A DNA stretch of 31,113 nucleotides from JAEXNA01 sp050486105. Lineage in GTDB: Bacteria > Vulcanimicrobiota > Xenobia > Xenobiales > JADMJV01. Location of the stretch: positions 1-31,113 of the forward strand of contig JBJHCR010000038.1 of assembly GCA_050486105.1 (NCBI GenBank), given 5' to 3'. Made by a program: the position numbers and the translations under genes. The notes beneath the pieces are model-generated. The model was not told the DNA's origin. It saw only the letters and a list, made by a program, of their open reading frames with translations, and did no database searches. Position 1 is the first letter of the stretch; every line of letters starts with the position of its first letter. Below, piece by piece: positions 1 to 8,587 of this stretch.

Positions 1-412
1 GGGTGCTTCCCCGCTGGAAGCCCAGACGGCTCAGGAAACGCTCGGCGATCCTATTGTCGGCCTCCAGCATCACCGACACAGACTGAATCCTCCTGGAACG
101 CATCAAGTCGGCAAGTTCGTGCCACAATCTCTGACCGAGACCCTGACCACGCTCAGAATAAGCGATGACCGGCCCGTCCATGCGCGCCTGGTTAGTATTG
201 GCTTGGGCGGCATAACCGCAAAAACCGACAACCTGGCCTTGCTTGCTCTCCAGAACCAGGTAGTCCCGCTTGGGGTCACCACCTCGTTGGGAAATCTCAT
301 GCTCGAGTCTCTCAGGAGTCAACCCGGCAAGGCGCGCCGACTCTCGGTAGGTCCGATTGAGCAACGCCGCCACATGAATAAAATCTGAAGATTGAAAATG
401 TCTAATAATCAT
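1..412 (-). CDS. GNAT family N-acetyltransferase, C-terminus cut by window edge
   Basis: The minus strand is open from the ATG at 412 to the window edge (137 codons). The conceptual protein begins MIIRHFQSSDFIHVAALLNR and later contains ERGQGLGQRLW, the acetyl-CoA-binding motif A (R/Q-x-x-G-x-G) of the GCN5-related acetyltransferases. It is followed by a helix and then VMLEADNRIAERFLSRLGFQ, the usual 'N-x-x-A-x-x-x-x-x-x-x-G-F' end of the fold. The family moves an acetyl group from acetyl-CoA to an amine; the substrate cannot be read from the sequence. The ATG overlaps the stop of the upstream methyltransferase gene by four bases (ATGA), so the two are probably translationally coupled. Its position after an RNA methyltransferase would fit a protein- or ribosome-modifying enzyme, but that is only inference. 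Confidence 0.85.
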   Translation of the reverse strand, partial: MIIRHFQSSDFIHVAALLNRTYRESARLAGLTPERLEHEISQRGGDPKRDYLVLESKQGQVVGFCGYAAQANTNQARMDGPVIAYSERGQGLGQRLWHELADLMRSRRIQSVSVMLEADNRIAERFLSRLGFQRGST

Positions 413-2121
413 GGACTTAAACGAATTCTTTTTATCACCCGCTGGCTCCCCCCGTCGGCGGATTCTTCGCTCCGGTATACTGGAGGCTTGGGACCGGGAA
501 ACTGATAATACAGGCAGGGGATCCTTCCGTTGTGCATCTTTCGCTGACGCTCCGAGGGCCGACCGTAGACCTCCGCAAAGTCGGGGAAGGCAGACAGAAT
601 ATAGATCGACCAAGTCTCGTGCAAGGGCTCAAGCACACGAGCCATGGTCTGAGTGAGAGCAACGACCTCCTCTTGACTTCCAAGGCGACGGCCATAAGGG
701 GGATTGGTAATCAGAACCCCGTACTTTCTCTTTGTTGAAAATTCCGCAATGTCGCGCTTCTGGAAATTGATTCCTTTACCCTCCAATCCGGCTTGAGCAA
801 GATGTCGCTGAGCCAACTTCAAGACTCGACCATCGACATCGCTCCCGAACAGCTTGAGGTGTTGCTGCCTGAGGATCGCATCCTGAGCTTCACGATAGGC
901 TTCTTCCCAACAACCACGACCCAGCCAGTCCCACCGCTGGGAGGCGAACGAGCGCTCCAAACCAGGAGCACGATTCAGCCCAATATAGGCAGCTTCAAGA
1001 AGAATCGTCCCGCTCCCACACATAGGATCGTACAATTCGCGGTCGGCATTCCAATGAGACAGCAGAACCAGAGCGGCAGCCACTGTCTCGCGCAATGGGG
1101 CCTCGGCATTATAAGTCTTGTATCCACGGCGATGTAGGCCTTCTCCCGAAGTATCCAGGAAGACCCGAGCTCGATCGCGGACCAGAAAAACACGGATGGC
1201 AAACTCCGCACCCGTCTCCGCCAGACGGGATCTGCCGTAAGCTGAGTGCATACATTCCACGACGGCCTTCTTGGCCACACTTTGGCAACTGGAAACACTG
1301 CTCAGTTGCGACTTGGTGGTGATCACTTCCACCGGGAAACTCGCCTCTCTCGGCAGCATTTCAGGCCACGGAATAGCCTTCATTCCTTGAAAGAGCTCCT
1401 CGAAATCGGCACACGGAAACTCACACAACTGCAGCCACACTCGGTCGGCGGTCCGCAGCCAAGTGTTGCTGCGAGCTAGGTTTTCCGGAGAATAAGGAAA
1501 TGCCACTTGAGCGTTGTCCCGCTCGATGGGGCCGCAACCGAGAGCCTCAAGCTCGCGGCCTAAGACCAACTCAAGACCTAAAGAGCAGGTGGCAACCAAT
1601 TTACGTCGGCTATCGACTCGAGTTGAACGCTCCCATCGTGGTGCTTGCTCTGTTCGATGCTGTCTCCCCCCGCGCTCTCCTTCAACCCTCGGACGATAGG
1701 GCTTCTTCGATGTTGCTCGAGTGCGGTCTCGGGAATCGGCCCTGTCAAAAGGCCGATCTCGGCGTTGAGAACTGGAGTACGGTTTCGAAGGCCTCGATGG
1801 CTCCCTGGGCTCTTGGGACCGGCCTCCGGTCTCGGAACCCCGACTTTTAAAGCTGCTGCTCTTCCTCGAAGGGGCAGCGCTTTTCCAAGCCGGCTTGGAT
1901 TTTGAGGTAGACGAGGGTCTCTGTGTCTTCGAACTCGCTCGAACTTTCTTGGAGCCACTGCGTTTATCGGCTGGTCGACCGGCAGGTTTGTCAGAGCTTC
2001 TTCCTGGATTTCGACTGGCTCCAAAGCCAGCTCGGCCACCAGAGGACCCGCTCCGAGGACCCTTAGTGTTCCTCTTCTTGCCGCTATTTCGGCCGTCCCT
2101 ACCTCTATCTGGTGGCGCCAT
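409..2121 (-). CDS. rlmL: RlmL/YpsC-like THUMP-domain RNA guanine-N2 methyltransferase with basic N-terminal extension
   Basis: The protein has 570 residues. Residues 1-172 are low-complexity and rich in Arg, Ser, Lys, Pro and Gly, so probably disordered and RNA-binding. The enzyme starts near residue 174 (KLVATCSLGLELVLGREL), with a THUMP-like region to about 330. The methyltransferase follows: SAM-binding motif DPMCGSGTILLEAA at 365-378, GSDVDGRVL near 426, and the catalytic NPPYGRRLG at 473. This is the architecture of the N-terminal half of E. coli RlmL/YcbY and of Bacillus YpsC, which act on 23S rRNA guanine N2. It lacks the C-terminal RlmK half. The enzyme part (about 397 residues) has normal family length; the 170-residue tail is unusual. 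The start ATG lies inside the 3' end of the ankyrin gene (17-base overlap), and the stop overlaps the GNAT start. The exact rRNA target is inferred. Confidence 0.88.
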   Translation of the reverse strand: MAPPDRGRDGRNSGKKRNTKGPRSGSSGGRAGFGASRNPGRSSDKPAGRPADKRSGSKKVRASSKTQRPSSTSKSKPAWKSAAPSRKSSSFKSRGSETGGRSQEPREPSRPSKPYSSSQRRDRPFDRADSRDRTRATSKKPYRPRVEGERGGRQHRTEQAPRWERSTRVDSRRKLVATCSLGLELVLGRELEALGCGPIERDNAQVAFPYSPENLARSNTWLRTADRVWLQLCEFPCADFEELFQGMKAIPWPEMLPREASFPVEVITTKSQLSSVSSCQSVAKKAVVECMHSAYGRSRLAETGAEFAIRVFLVRDRARVFLDTSGEGLHRRGYKTYNAEAPLRETVAAALVLLSHWNADRELYDPMCGSGTILLEAAYIGLNRAPGLERSFASQRWDWLGRGCWEEAYREAQDAILRQQHLKLFGSDVDGRVLKLAQRHLAQAGLEGKGINFQKRDIAEFSTKRKYGVLITNPPYGRRLGSQEEVVALTQTMARVLEPLHETWSIYILSAFPDFAEVYGRPSERQRKMHNGRIPCLYYQFPGPKPPVYRSEESADGGSQRVIKRIRLSP

Positions 2122-2656
2122 AACGCTTCAACCACTCCTCTACTTTTGGAAACCCTTGATCTCGAGCGTGAGATAGTGCCGTCCAGCCGTCCCCATCACG
2201 AGCATTCACATTGGCGCCCGCTCCGACTAGAATCTTCACTGACTCGAGGTGTCCGTGAAACGCCGCCACGTGGAGCGGCGTGCCTTGATTGACAGGCTCT
2301 CGCACGTTCACCGGTGCACCCGCTCTAATCAAAGCGATGAGAACCACTGTGTCTCCTTGAAGAGAAGCTTCGTGCTGCGGAGTCCAATCCTTCTCTTGGG
2401 CCACCGGCCAACCGAGATCCAGCAGGGGAGTCCAAAATTTTTCTCCACGCCCTAGGGCAACATGAAGTAAACCCACACCCTGATCTCGCAACGAAAAAAG
2501 GGAGTCGACGTTGTTGCCTTCCAGAAACCTCTTCCACTCTGCTTCAGAGCCTGACCGAACGGCAACCCAAGCGCTCTTGCGGTCCATAGACTCAGCAAGT
2601 ACGTCCGTTCCCAGAAGCAGGCACAGAATTCCAAGGAATCTCAACTTATTTTCCAT
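2105..2656 (-). CDS. Exported ankyrin-repeat protein
   Basis: From the ATG at 2656 the product has 183 residues; an in-frame TTG at 2668 would add four (MSKL). The N-terminus MENKLRFLGILCLLLGTDVLAES is a typical signal peptide with probable cleavage after VLA, so the protein should be exported to the periplasm or cell surface. The C-terminal half carries three ankyrin repeats: one around DWTPQHEASLQGD, a canonical one with TPLHVAAFHGHLESVKILV and AGANVNARD, and a final one starting GDGWTALSHARDQG. Ankyrin repeats bind other proteins; no catalytic motif is visible. The gene overlaps the start of the RNA methyltransferase by 17 bases and is probably first in that transcript. No strong Shine-Dalgarno distinguishes the two starts. 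Function is unknown beyond protein binding. Confidence 0.8.
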   Translation of the reverse strand: MENKLRFLGILCLLLGTDVLAESMDRKSAWVAVRSGSEAEWKRFLEGNNVDSLFSLRDQGVGLLHVALGRGEKFWTPLLDLGWPVAQEKDWTPQHEASLQGDTVVLIALIRAGAPVNVREPVNQGTPLHVAAFHGHLESVKILVGAGANVNARDGDGWTALSHARDQGFPKVEEWLKRYGATR

Positions 2657-2854
2657 CAATTTGCTCAAGACTCAAGGTACTATAACCGCCAAACCGAGAA
2701 TTGAAAACCTTGGGTCCTCCAATATTCTCAGGATTGTGAGACGAACCCCTTAAGGCAGAAGGGATCCTGGAGCCGCGACGGTAAACTGCCATACTCTCCA
2801 CCGGCCAGAGAACCACACTCTAGGAGTCGATCCGAATTTCAGGTCCCAGCGCCC

Positions 2855-4108
2855 ATGCCCAAACTATCCCTAAAGGACAAAAGTAAACGGATCGCCGCTA
2901 AGACCAAAGGTCTGGGTTACGAGTTTCTGTTGATCAATTTGGCCAACGTGTTGGTCCTCACCGGGAGCGTCATGTTCGTCTTGCTTCCAGAGTATCTTCA
3001 GACATCGGGCATGGAACGCTGGGAGATCGGTCTGGTGGATGGAAGCTTTTGGTTTATCTCCATCTTTGTCCAACCATGGCTTGGTCCACGTCTAGACAAA
3101 GATGGTCGCAAACTCTATCTCATCCTGGGTGCCCTCCTGATGGCCCTGGCGGCAACCACCTACTCTTTCATTCCCGTGGAGATAGGCCCCATGGTTCTCA
3201 GCCGCTTGGTGCACGGTTTCGGCTTTGCCTGCTATCTCACGGCTAGTTGGACTTGGGTGGCGGACTATTCGCCCCCTTCACGCATGGGCGAGTTCTTCGG
3301 AATCTTCGGAATTTCGGGATTGATCGCCGGAACCATCGGCCCCGGAGCTGCCGAATACTTAGTCAACACCCGTCAGAGTTACAGCGAACTTTTCTTCTGG
3401 GGAGCCGGGCTCATCATGGTGGGCTGGACCGTCCTACTGTTCCTCTCCGACCACCGCCCACAAGTCAAAAGCAAGAGAGAGGGTCCAAGCTTTTTTGTCC
3501 TGGCCAAAGCCCGATCGCTTCGAGGAATGATCCTTGGATCCATCGCCTTTGGAGTGGGAATGGGAAGCATCTTCGCTTTCATTGCTCCCTACATGGCAAC
3601 CTTGGAACTCGAAGGCGTCGGTCCGCTCTTTGCCTGCACCACCATCGCCTCTGGGGTAAGTCGAGTCTATGCCGGCCGATTGACCGACCGGGTCGGTCCG
3701 AGTCTCATGGTGGCTCCGGCACTGCTTCTGCTTGCCCTAGGAGCTTTCGGTTTAGGGCAGGTGGCCTTTGCCGGCAAATGGGCCAAGACCGTACTCGTCT
3801 TTTCAGGGATGGCCGTAGGGCTCGGTTACGGGGTCGTCTACCCAGCTCTCAACGCTATCGCCGTGCGACGACTGTCGAACACCTCCAGGGGGCGCGGACT
3901 GTCGTTGGTGACCGCGTCCGTGGATTGCGGTAGCACCGGGGGGGCCGCTTTGGCTGGCTTCGTGAGCCATCACTATGGATTCACTCAAGCCTTCCGAGCT
4001 GTAGCCGTCTCAGTGGTGGCTTTGTTGATTCTGTTCTCCATGGCCGAGAAAGCCAACCAAAAACGAGCCAAGAGAGATACCCGCCTCCCCACTACCAATA
4101 ACCCTTGA
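2855..4108 (+). CDS. Major facilitator superfamily transporter
   Basis: The protein has 417 residues, mostly hydrophobic, with the spacing of 12 transmembrane helices. The MFS motif A (G-x-x-x-D-x-x-G-R-K) is seen as GPRLDKDGRK at residues 77-86, between helices 2 and 3. Its degenerate repeat AGRLTDRVG at 273-281, between helices 8 and 9, shows the two-fold internal symmetry of the family. A central hydrophilic loop lies at about 199-222. It should be an inner-membrane secondary transporter, probably a drug or metabolite exporter, but the substrate cannot be inferred. It is the only plus-strand gene in the first 13 kb, transcribed divergently from the ankyrin gene and convergently with cheB (30 bases between stops). 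No strong Shine-Dalgarno is visible before the ATG. Confidence 0.9.
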   Translation: MPKLSLKDKSKRIAAKTKGLGYEFLLINLANVLVLTGSVMFVLLPEYLQTSGMERWEIGLVDGSFWFISIFVQPWLGPRLDKDGRKLYLILGALLMALAATTYSFIPVEIGPMVLSRLVHGFGFACYLTASWTWVADYSPPSRMGEFFGIFGISGLIAGTIGPGAAEYLVNTRQSYSELFFWGAGLIMVGWTVLLFLSDHRPQVKSKREGPSFFVLAKARSLRGMILGSIAFGVGMGSIFAFIAPYMATLELEGVGPLFACTTIASGVSRVYAGRLTDRVGPSLMVAPALLLLALGAFGLGQVAFAGKWAKTVLVFSGMAVGLGYGVVYPALNAIAVRRLSNTSRGRGLSLVTASVDCGSTGGAALAGFVSHHYGFTQAFRAVAVSVVALLILFSMAEKANQKRAKRDTRLPTTNNP

Positions 4109-4138
4109 CTATCTCTCCTGAAAAGTAGGTTCGAGCTA

Positions 4139-5131
4139 TCAAACTTTAGGAAAAAGCCGAGCCACTCTGCCCGGCAGTTCCCGGGCCCTCAAAATCTCTC
4201 GGGCTGCTCCAAAATCTTCTGCCGAACGAGGCATTCCCGAAACGGCGGCGGTGAGCGAAGATTCGGCTATAGTCCAGCCACCGGCTCGCCTCAGCTCCAA
4301 CAGTCCTCTGGCTCCATCTTTTCCCATACCTGAGAGCACCAGACCCACGGTTTCCGGGCCGTGGCTCCTGGCCAAGGACAAGAAAAGACGGCTTGCGGAA
4401 GGGCAGTGTCCATCGTAGGGTTTTCCAGGAACCAGCTTCAAGATGATTTTTCCGACTTCGAGATGTCGCCCGTACGGGGCCACATAGACCTGCCCCCGAA
4501 CCCAGGGTTCTTCGTGTTCGGCGACCTTCACCGGCCACCCTGACACTTGCTCAAGCCAGCGAGCGAAACTTCCTGCCCCATCCATCGGTAAATGCTGCAC
4601 GATGAAACACGCCAACTCTCTTCCCCGCAAATGAGACAAGAGATTCTCCACCACGGTGGGAGCTCCCGAGGAGGCACCAATGGCCAGAAGGTTCCGAAAA
4701 GTCTGAGTCCCTACCCGAGGGGTCGAAGAAAACTTGCGTCTAATGACTTTCACTGAGCTCATGAGGACCAACCGATCAGCCAGAGCTTCAAGAGAGGTTC
4801 TTCCTCGAGAATCTTCGAGTTCCAACACCATCACTGAAGTCGCCCCGATCTCTTCAGGTTTTAGGCCTTCGGATTCCAAGCGCCGAAAGTAGAGCACTGC
4901 GGGAGTGGGAAAGGTCGCCATGAGGTGCTCGACAGTGTCTGCCCCAGATAGCCCTGGCAAGGTGGCGTTCACGGCAACCACATCGAACTTGAATGCCGGC
5001 AAAGCGGCCAAAAACTCCTCCCCGTCGGAATATATCAGCACCTTAGCAAATCTTGAATCCCGACCCAGATGAGCAGCCAATAGGTCCCGATCAAGAGCGC
5101 TGCCTTCGACCACGGCGCAGCGAAGACTCAT
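4139..5131 (-). CDS. cheB: CheB-type chemoreceptor glutamate methylesterase with degenerate receiver (WspF-like)
   Basis: The protein has 330 residues: an N-terminal receiver-like domain (about 1-85), a linker, and a CheB methylesterase domain (about 145-330). The esterase triad is intact: Ser154 in IGASSG, His180 in QHLP and Asp272 in GMGKDG. It should therefore remove methyl groups from receptor glutamates or deamidate glutamines. The receiver is degenerate. The phosphoacceptor Asp of the usual 'LDxxMPxxDG' is Asn55 (VVAVNATLPGLSG), and the acidic pair near the N-terminus is Glu-Gly (VVEGS) instead of Asp-Asp. Phosphorylation control of the esterase is therefore probably lost or altered. 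The ATG overlaps the cheA stop (ATGA), and the gene is last in the Wsp-like operon, the position of wspF. Confidence 0.93.
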   Translation of the reverse strand: MSLRCAVVEGSALDRDLLAAHLGRDSRFAKVLIYSDGEEFLAALPAFKFDVVAVNATLPGLSGADTVEHLMATFPTPAVLYFRRLESEGLKPEEIGATSVMVLELEDSRGRTSLEALADRLVLMSSVKVIRRKFSSTPRVGTQTFRNLLAIGASSGAPTVVENLLSHLRGRELACFIVQHLPMDGAGSFARWLEQVSGWPVKVAEHEEPWVRGQVYVAPYGRHLEVGKIILKLVPGKPYDGHCPSASRLFLSLARSHGPETVGLVLSGMGKDGARGLLELRRAGGWTIAESSLTAAVSGMPRSAEDFGAAREILRARELPGRVARLFPKV

Positions 5132-7017
5132 AAGAGTTCCTCAATGGTTTTGAGAAGGTGTTCTTCTGAAAAGTTTTGCTTGCCCAGACAGCGGTCGGCC
5201 CCCAAAAGGGAAGCCTTCTCAAAGGTATTCACGTCATCGATGGAAGTCAGGAGGACGAAGCCCAGTTGAGAACCTTCAGGCTGCTTTCGGAGAACTTCGA
5301 GAAACTGCAGACCGTCCATTCCAGGCATCTGGTAGTCCGAAACGACAAGATCTACGGATGTCTGGGCGAGAGTTTGAAGAGCCTCCTCGGCGCAGGCCGC
5401 CACCAGCACCTCATAGCCCCCAGATTGGAGTATCCCCAAGAGGAGCGAACGTGTGGTCTTGGAATCGTCGACCACAAGCAAGACTGGAGGAGAGCGTTCA
5501 GCTTCCTGGGGCGATTGAGGAAAGGCGTCGGGCTCGCCTTGAAAGGTGAGCTTCTCCAGTAAGACCACCAGAACCGGCCGTCCCTGGTTGACGGAAACTC
5601 CAACGATCGCCGGGCTAATATTTTGTATTCCTTCTAAGGGAAGAACCAAAGTTTCGGCCATCACGCCAACCCGCTCAACCCCTATCAAATGCGAATCTTG
5701 AGATGAGCCCAGCTTGAGAACGTACTTAGTGTGCTCTTGGCCTTGGTGAAATCCCAATAGAGCCGCCAGGTCTTTGGATTGTTCCTGAATCGCGGTTGAG
5801 CCAAGACTTGACTCCACCCCTTGAAGCCCTTGGAGCAGCACCAGAAACTTCTGCCCTCGGGCCCAGACCTCCAAGGTCGGTCTCAGATTCCAACGCTGAG
5901 GGACTGAGAGCTTGAAGCTCGTTCCTCCATCTCCAGTCTTTATGTCGATCCGTCCCCCGAGGCGCTCCATAGTCTCCCCCACCAAACTGAGACCAATCCC
6001 CCTCCCGGAAGCCTGATCGGCAACCTCTTTGGTGGTCACTCCCCGACGAAAGAACCATTGCAGACGCTCTTGTTCTTCGAGTTCCATCCAAGCTTGACGG
6101 GACAGGACTCCTCGACTCACCAGCGCCTCACCTAGTTTCTCAATTGGAAGGCCAGTCCCGTTGTCAGATATCTCGAAAAGGTGACACCCTTCTTCTCTCC
6201 TATATCTCATTAAGAGTTCACCTCCGCTGGACGGTAGGCCGTGAGAGACCGAGTTCTGGATCAGATGAAGCAAGGCCGCCCGAATGGAGAGCACCAACTC
6301 CCGAGGGAGTCTCCCTGCTTCCACGTCTAAGTGAACATGGACCTTCTTATGGGTCTCTTCTGCGACCTTGAAAGCCAACTCTTCAAGTCCGGCAAAGGCT
6401 TCCATGGAATCGAATAAGGACAGCCTTCGGGCCCGGCCCCGAGCGATCAGACTTCGAGACTCTAAGACTCCGATGAGGTCCAAGACTTCACGGCTACGGG
6501 CTTGAAAGTCCATCGGCTGATTCAGGTCCGAAATCAAGGTCCGCAGTTTCTTGACTAAATCGAGAACTTCATCGGCTGTGGAGAGAAAGGAGAGCACTTC
6601 CTGAAATCCATCGGAATCCAGGGGCGAAAATCTCTCTGCTTCCTGACTTTGAACCTCCAAGGCGTCGTCTTCTTGAGCTTCGTTGTCTGCAGCTTTGCTC
6701 AACTGCTTATCAACCACGGTCTTAAGGCGACGCAGCAGAGGGAGAAAACGACGTGAACGCCTACCGGACTCACGAGCCTGATCCACCAACTCTTCCAATT
6801 GGTGAACCATTTCGGGTGCTTCTTGCAATCCCAAGAGACGGGTAGTTCCTTTGAGATTGTGAAGTTTTCGCCGAGCGGTTAAGAGAGTCTGCTCGGGGTC
6901 GTCCTGGCTGTCAGAGTAGTTCGACCAATCCAGACTTATCGCTTGGAGTTCAGATTCGAACTCCTCCAAGAAGGGAACCAATAAGGACGTCCTCAGCCTT
7001 TCGGGCGTGGAACTCAC
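5128..7017 (-). CDS. cheA: CheA-receiver hybrid histidine kinase (WspE-like)
   Basis: The protein has 629 residues. The N-terminal Hpt domain carries the phosphorylatable His53 in KLHNLKGTTRLLG. The ATPase domain shows the N box HLIQNSVSHG (251-260), the G1 box DNGTGLP (285-291) and the G2 box GRGIGLS (338-344). A CheW-like coupling domain covers about 375-495. The C-terminal receiver (512-629) is intact: Asp517/Asp518 in VVDDS, phosphoacceptor Asp561 in SDYQMPGMDG, and Lys613. A CheY-type receiver fused to CheA is typical of WspE and other alternative-cellular-function chemosensory kinases. The region between Hpt and ATPase is short, so a P2 domain is probably absent. The start is a GTG at 7017 sharing bases with the upstream cheW stop (GTGA); the end overlaps cheB. 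Confidence 0.95.
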   Translation of the reverse strand: MSSTPERLRTSLLVPFLEEFESELQAISLDWSNYSDSQDDPEQTLLTARRKLHNLKGTTRLLGLQEAPEMVHQLEELVDQARESGRRSRRFLPLLRRLKTVVDKQLSKAADNEAQEDDALEVQSQEAERFSPLDSDGFQEVLSFLSTADEVLDLVKKLRTLISDLNQPMDFQARSREVLDLIGVLESRSLIARGRARRLSLFDSMEAFAGLEELAFKVAEETHKKVHVHLDVEAGRLPRELVLSIRAALLHLIQNSVSHGLPSSGGELLMRYRREEGCHLFEISDNGTGLPIEKLGEALVSRGVLSRQAWMELEEQERLQWFFRRGVTTKEVADQASGRGIGLSLVGETMERLGGRIDIKTGDGGTSFKLSVPQRWNLRPTLEVWARGQKFLVLLQGLQGVESSLGSTAIQEQSKDLAALLGFHQGQEHTKYVLKLGSSQDSHLIGVERVGVMAETLVLPLEGIQNISPAIVGVSVNQGRPVLVVLLEKLTFQGEPDAFPQSPQEAERSPPVLLVVDDSKTTRSLLLGILQSGGYEVLVAACAEEALQTLAQTSVDLVVSDYQMPGMDGLQFLEVLRKQPEGSQLGFVLLTSIDDVNTFEKASLLGADRCLGKQNFSEEHLLKTIEELL

Positions 7018-7499
7018 CGACCGGCCACTCCCAAGCGGTCCAAATCTGCGGCGGCGGCACCAGTGGAGAGATGTCCCGCACAGTACTCCGGCTGCTTGCC
7101 CGACGGCTCATGGAGACTTGCCGAAACCAAATTTACCGGCCCTGGAACCGCGATGACCAATTCGGAAGACTCCAACAATAGGCAGGCCTGCGACTGACGC
7201 TCAAGACCTATCTGCCGCTCACCCAGCAGGGCCCTCCAGGCAAGAACCGGGCGAGGTCGTCCCCGATAGAGAAGGATTGCGCAGCAAGGATATCCGAACC
7301 ATTTGGCGCCTGCAGGCATAAGGGCCCAGGCGGGATCGATCAAGACCTCCCGAAAGGCCTTTGCCAAGAAGCCCCACTCTTGGTCGTCCCATTCGGCGCA
7401 AATCCATCTCTGCTGCCCCTGACTTGAACTCAAAGGTGCTTTTGCGTAATTCGCAGCCCTTCGTTTCAATAAGGCTTGCTCTTCCTCAGAGAAGGTCAA
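7014..7499 (-). CDS. cheW: CheW-like coupling protein, second copy (WspD-like)
   Basis: The product is about 161 residues from the TTG at 7499. I chose this start because the TTG overlaps the cheR stop in the TTGA pattern seen elsewhere in this operon and has AGGAGG at 7508-7513, eight bases upstream. A TTG at 7538 would add 13 residues inside cheR. The body has the beta-rich CheW pattern: WICAEWDDQEWGFLAKAFRE, then RGRPRPVLAWRALLGERQIG, which corresponds to the 'G-x-x-x-P-V-x-x-L' segment of CheW, then CLLLESSELVIAVPGPV. CheW links receptors to CheA in the signalling array. Sequence identity to the other CheW (8580-9032) is low by eye. Two cheW genes flanking cheR match wspB and wspD. Confidence 0.85.
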   Translation of the reverse strand: MTFSEEEQALLKRRAANYAKAPLSSSQGQQRWICAEWDDQEWGFLAKAFREVLIDPAWALMPAGAKWFGYPCCAILLYRGRPRPVLAWRALLGERQIGLERQSQACLLLESSELVIAVPGPVNLVSASLHEPSGKQPEYCAGHLSTGAAAADLDRLGVAGR

Positions 7500-8587
7500 T
7501 GCCCCAACCTCCTCTGAAGCCGCAGCGCCGCTTCCCAAACCTGATCTGGAGAAATTTGGTGCCTTTTCAAGAAGTTCAAGGCTTGCTCGGATCCCGGAGA
7601 ATAATCGGCAAAGAACTTCTGGAGCCTTTCTCGAGCCTGCTCAGGACGGTTGTCTTCGTCAGCCAATCGGGCGAGAAAATAGTGCACCAGAAAAAAATCC
7701 GGAGACTCCTCTTCGGTCATCCGAAAATGATGCCGAGCTTCGGCCAATCGACCCTTTGCGTGATAACGCATGGCCCGCAAAAAATGATTCTCGGCCGGCT
7801 CCGAAACAGAGGTGGGCTCAAGGTCTGGAAGCTCGACTTCCTTAGGAAGCTTTTCGAATATGGCAGCCCTATTGATCACCATCCCCAGTTGAGGCTGCTG
7901 AAGGCCATAAAAGGCCTCCGGGAACCCCAAAATCAAAAGACCACCTACGGCCAAGCTCTCCACTAGGTTGTGGAGGAGCTCTCGAGCTCGAGCCTCTTGA
8001 AAATAGATCAGGACATTCCGACAAAAAATGACATCCCAGGTCTCTTTGAAGGACGGTGCCTCGGAACTTCCAAGGTTCTCCAACCTGAACTCCACTCCGA
8101 CTCTAAGTCGCGACCCGACTCTCCATTTCCCAGAGCTTTCACCAATGAAGTATCTGGACAACTCCTGCTCGGGAACTCGAAGCAGTCGCGACTTCGAATA
8201 GAGACCTTCAGCTGCGGCCCTCAATCGGATTGGATGGATATCGGTCCCCAATATACTTCCCGTTCGCGCTGCCTGCAGCAATAAAAGGGCGATGGTGTAG
8301 ACCTCACATCCCGTCGAACACCCCGCAGACCAGATCCGGAGAGGCGCTTCCGGGGCCCTGCGTTTCAGCAGCTCTACAAAAGCTGAACACTGCACCGAGT
8401 GGCGATAGAAATAAGTCTGCCCATTGGTCAACAGATCGAGTTCCCCCCCAGGAAGGTCCTGAGCCACCTCCCTTTTGAGAAGGTCACGTCGGCGGGACGT
8501 CAAGGCCACACCCAAGGTGTTTGCCAGGTCTCGCAGGAGCGCTTCTCCTCCGGCCCCGGTGGACTCTCCCTCTAGGTTCCTAACCAA
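7496..8587 (-). CDS. cheR: CheR-type receptor methyltransferase with C-terminal TPR region (WspC-like)
   Basis: The protein has 363 residues. It shows the CheR pattern: a helical N-terminal domain, TNGQTYFYRH at 54-63 (canonical form 'TxxETxFFR'), the SAM-binding WSAGCSTGCEVYTIA at 86-100, GTDIHPIRLRAAAEGLY at 114-130, and DVIFCRNVLIYF at 185-196. Residues about 265-335 (NHFLRAMRYHAKGRLAEARH and the following helices) form TPR-like helical pairs, as in WspC and FrzF-type CheR proteins. It methylates receptor glutamates using S-adenosylmethionine and is the partner of the CheB at 4139-5131. The start is a TTG at 8587, overlapping the upstream cheW by eight bases with GGTGAG just upstream. The stop overlaps the second cheW. 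The TTG start is the least certain part of this call. Confidence 0.92.
   Translation of the reverse strand: MVRNLEGESTGAGGEALLRDLANTLGVALTSRRRDLLKREVAQDLPGGELDLLTNGQTYFYRHSVQCSAFVELLKRRAPEAPLRIWSAGCSTGCEVYTIALLLLQAARTGSILGTDIHPIRLRAAAEGLYSKSRLLRVPEQELSRYFIGESSGKWRVGSRLRVGVEFRLENLGSSEAPSFKETWDVIFCRNVLIYFQEARARELLHNLVESLAVGGLLILGFPEAFYGLQQPQLGMVINRAAIFEKLPKEVELPDLEPTSVSEPAENHFLRAMRYHAKGRLAEARHHFRMTEEESPDFFLVHYFLARLADEDNRPEQARERLQKFFADYSPGSEQALNFLKRHQISPDQVWEAALRLQRRLGH
7508..7513 (-). promoter_or_regulatory. Shine-Dalgarno deciding the second cheW start
   Basis: AGGAGG on the minus strand, eight bases before the TTG at 7499, supports a TTG start that overlaps the cheR stop and rules out the longer frame from 7538. 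Confidence 0.8.

Noticed and set aside
1578..2135. 185-codon minus-strand frame overlapping the methyltransferase
   Set aside because: It is a shadow of the low-complexity Arg/Ser-rich 5' part of that gene and has no domain.
4109..4138. Terminator between the MFS gene and cheB
   Set aside because: Only 30 bases, with no stem followed by a T-run on either strand.
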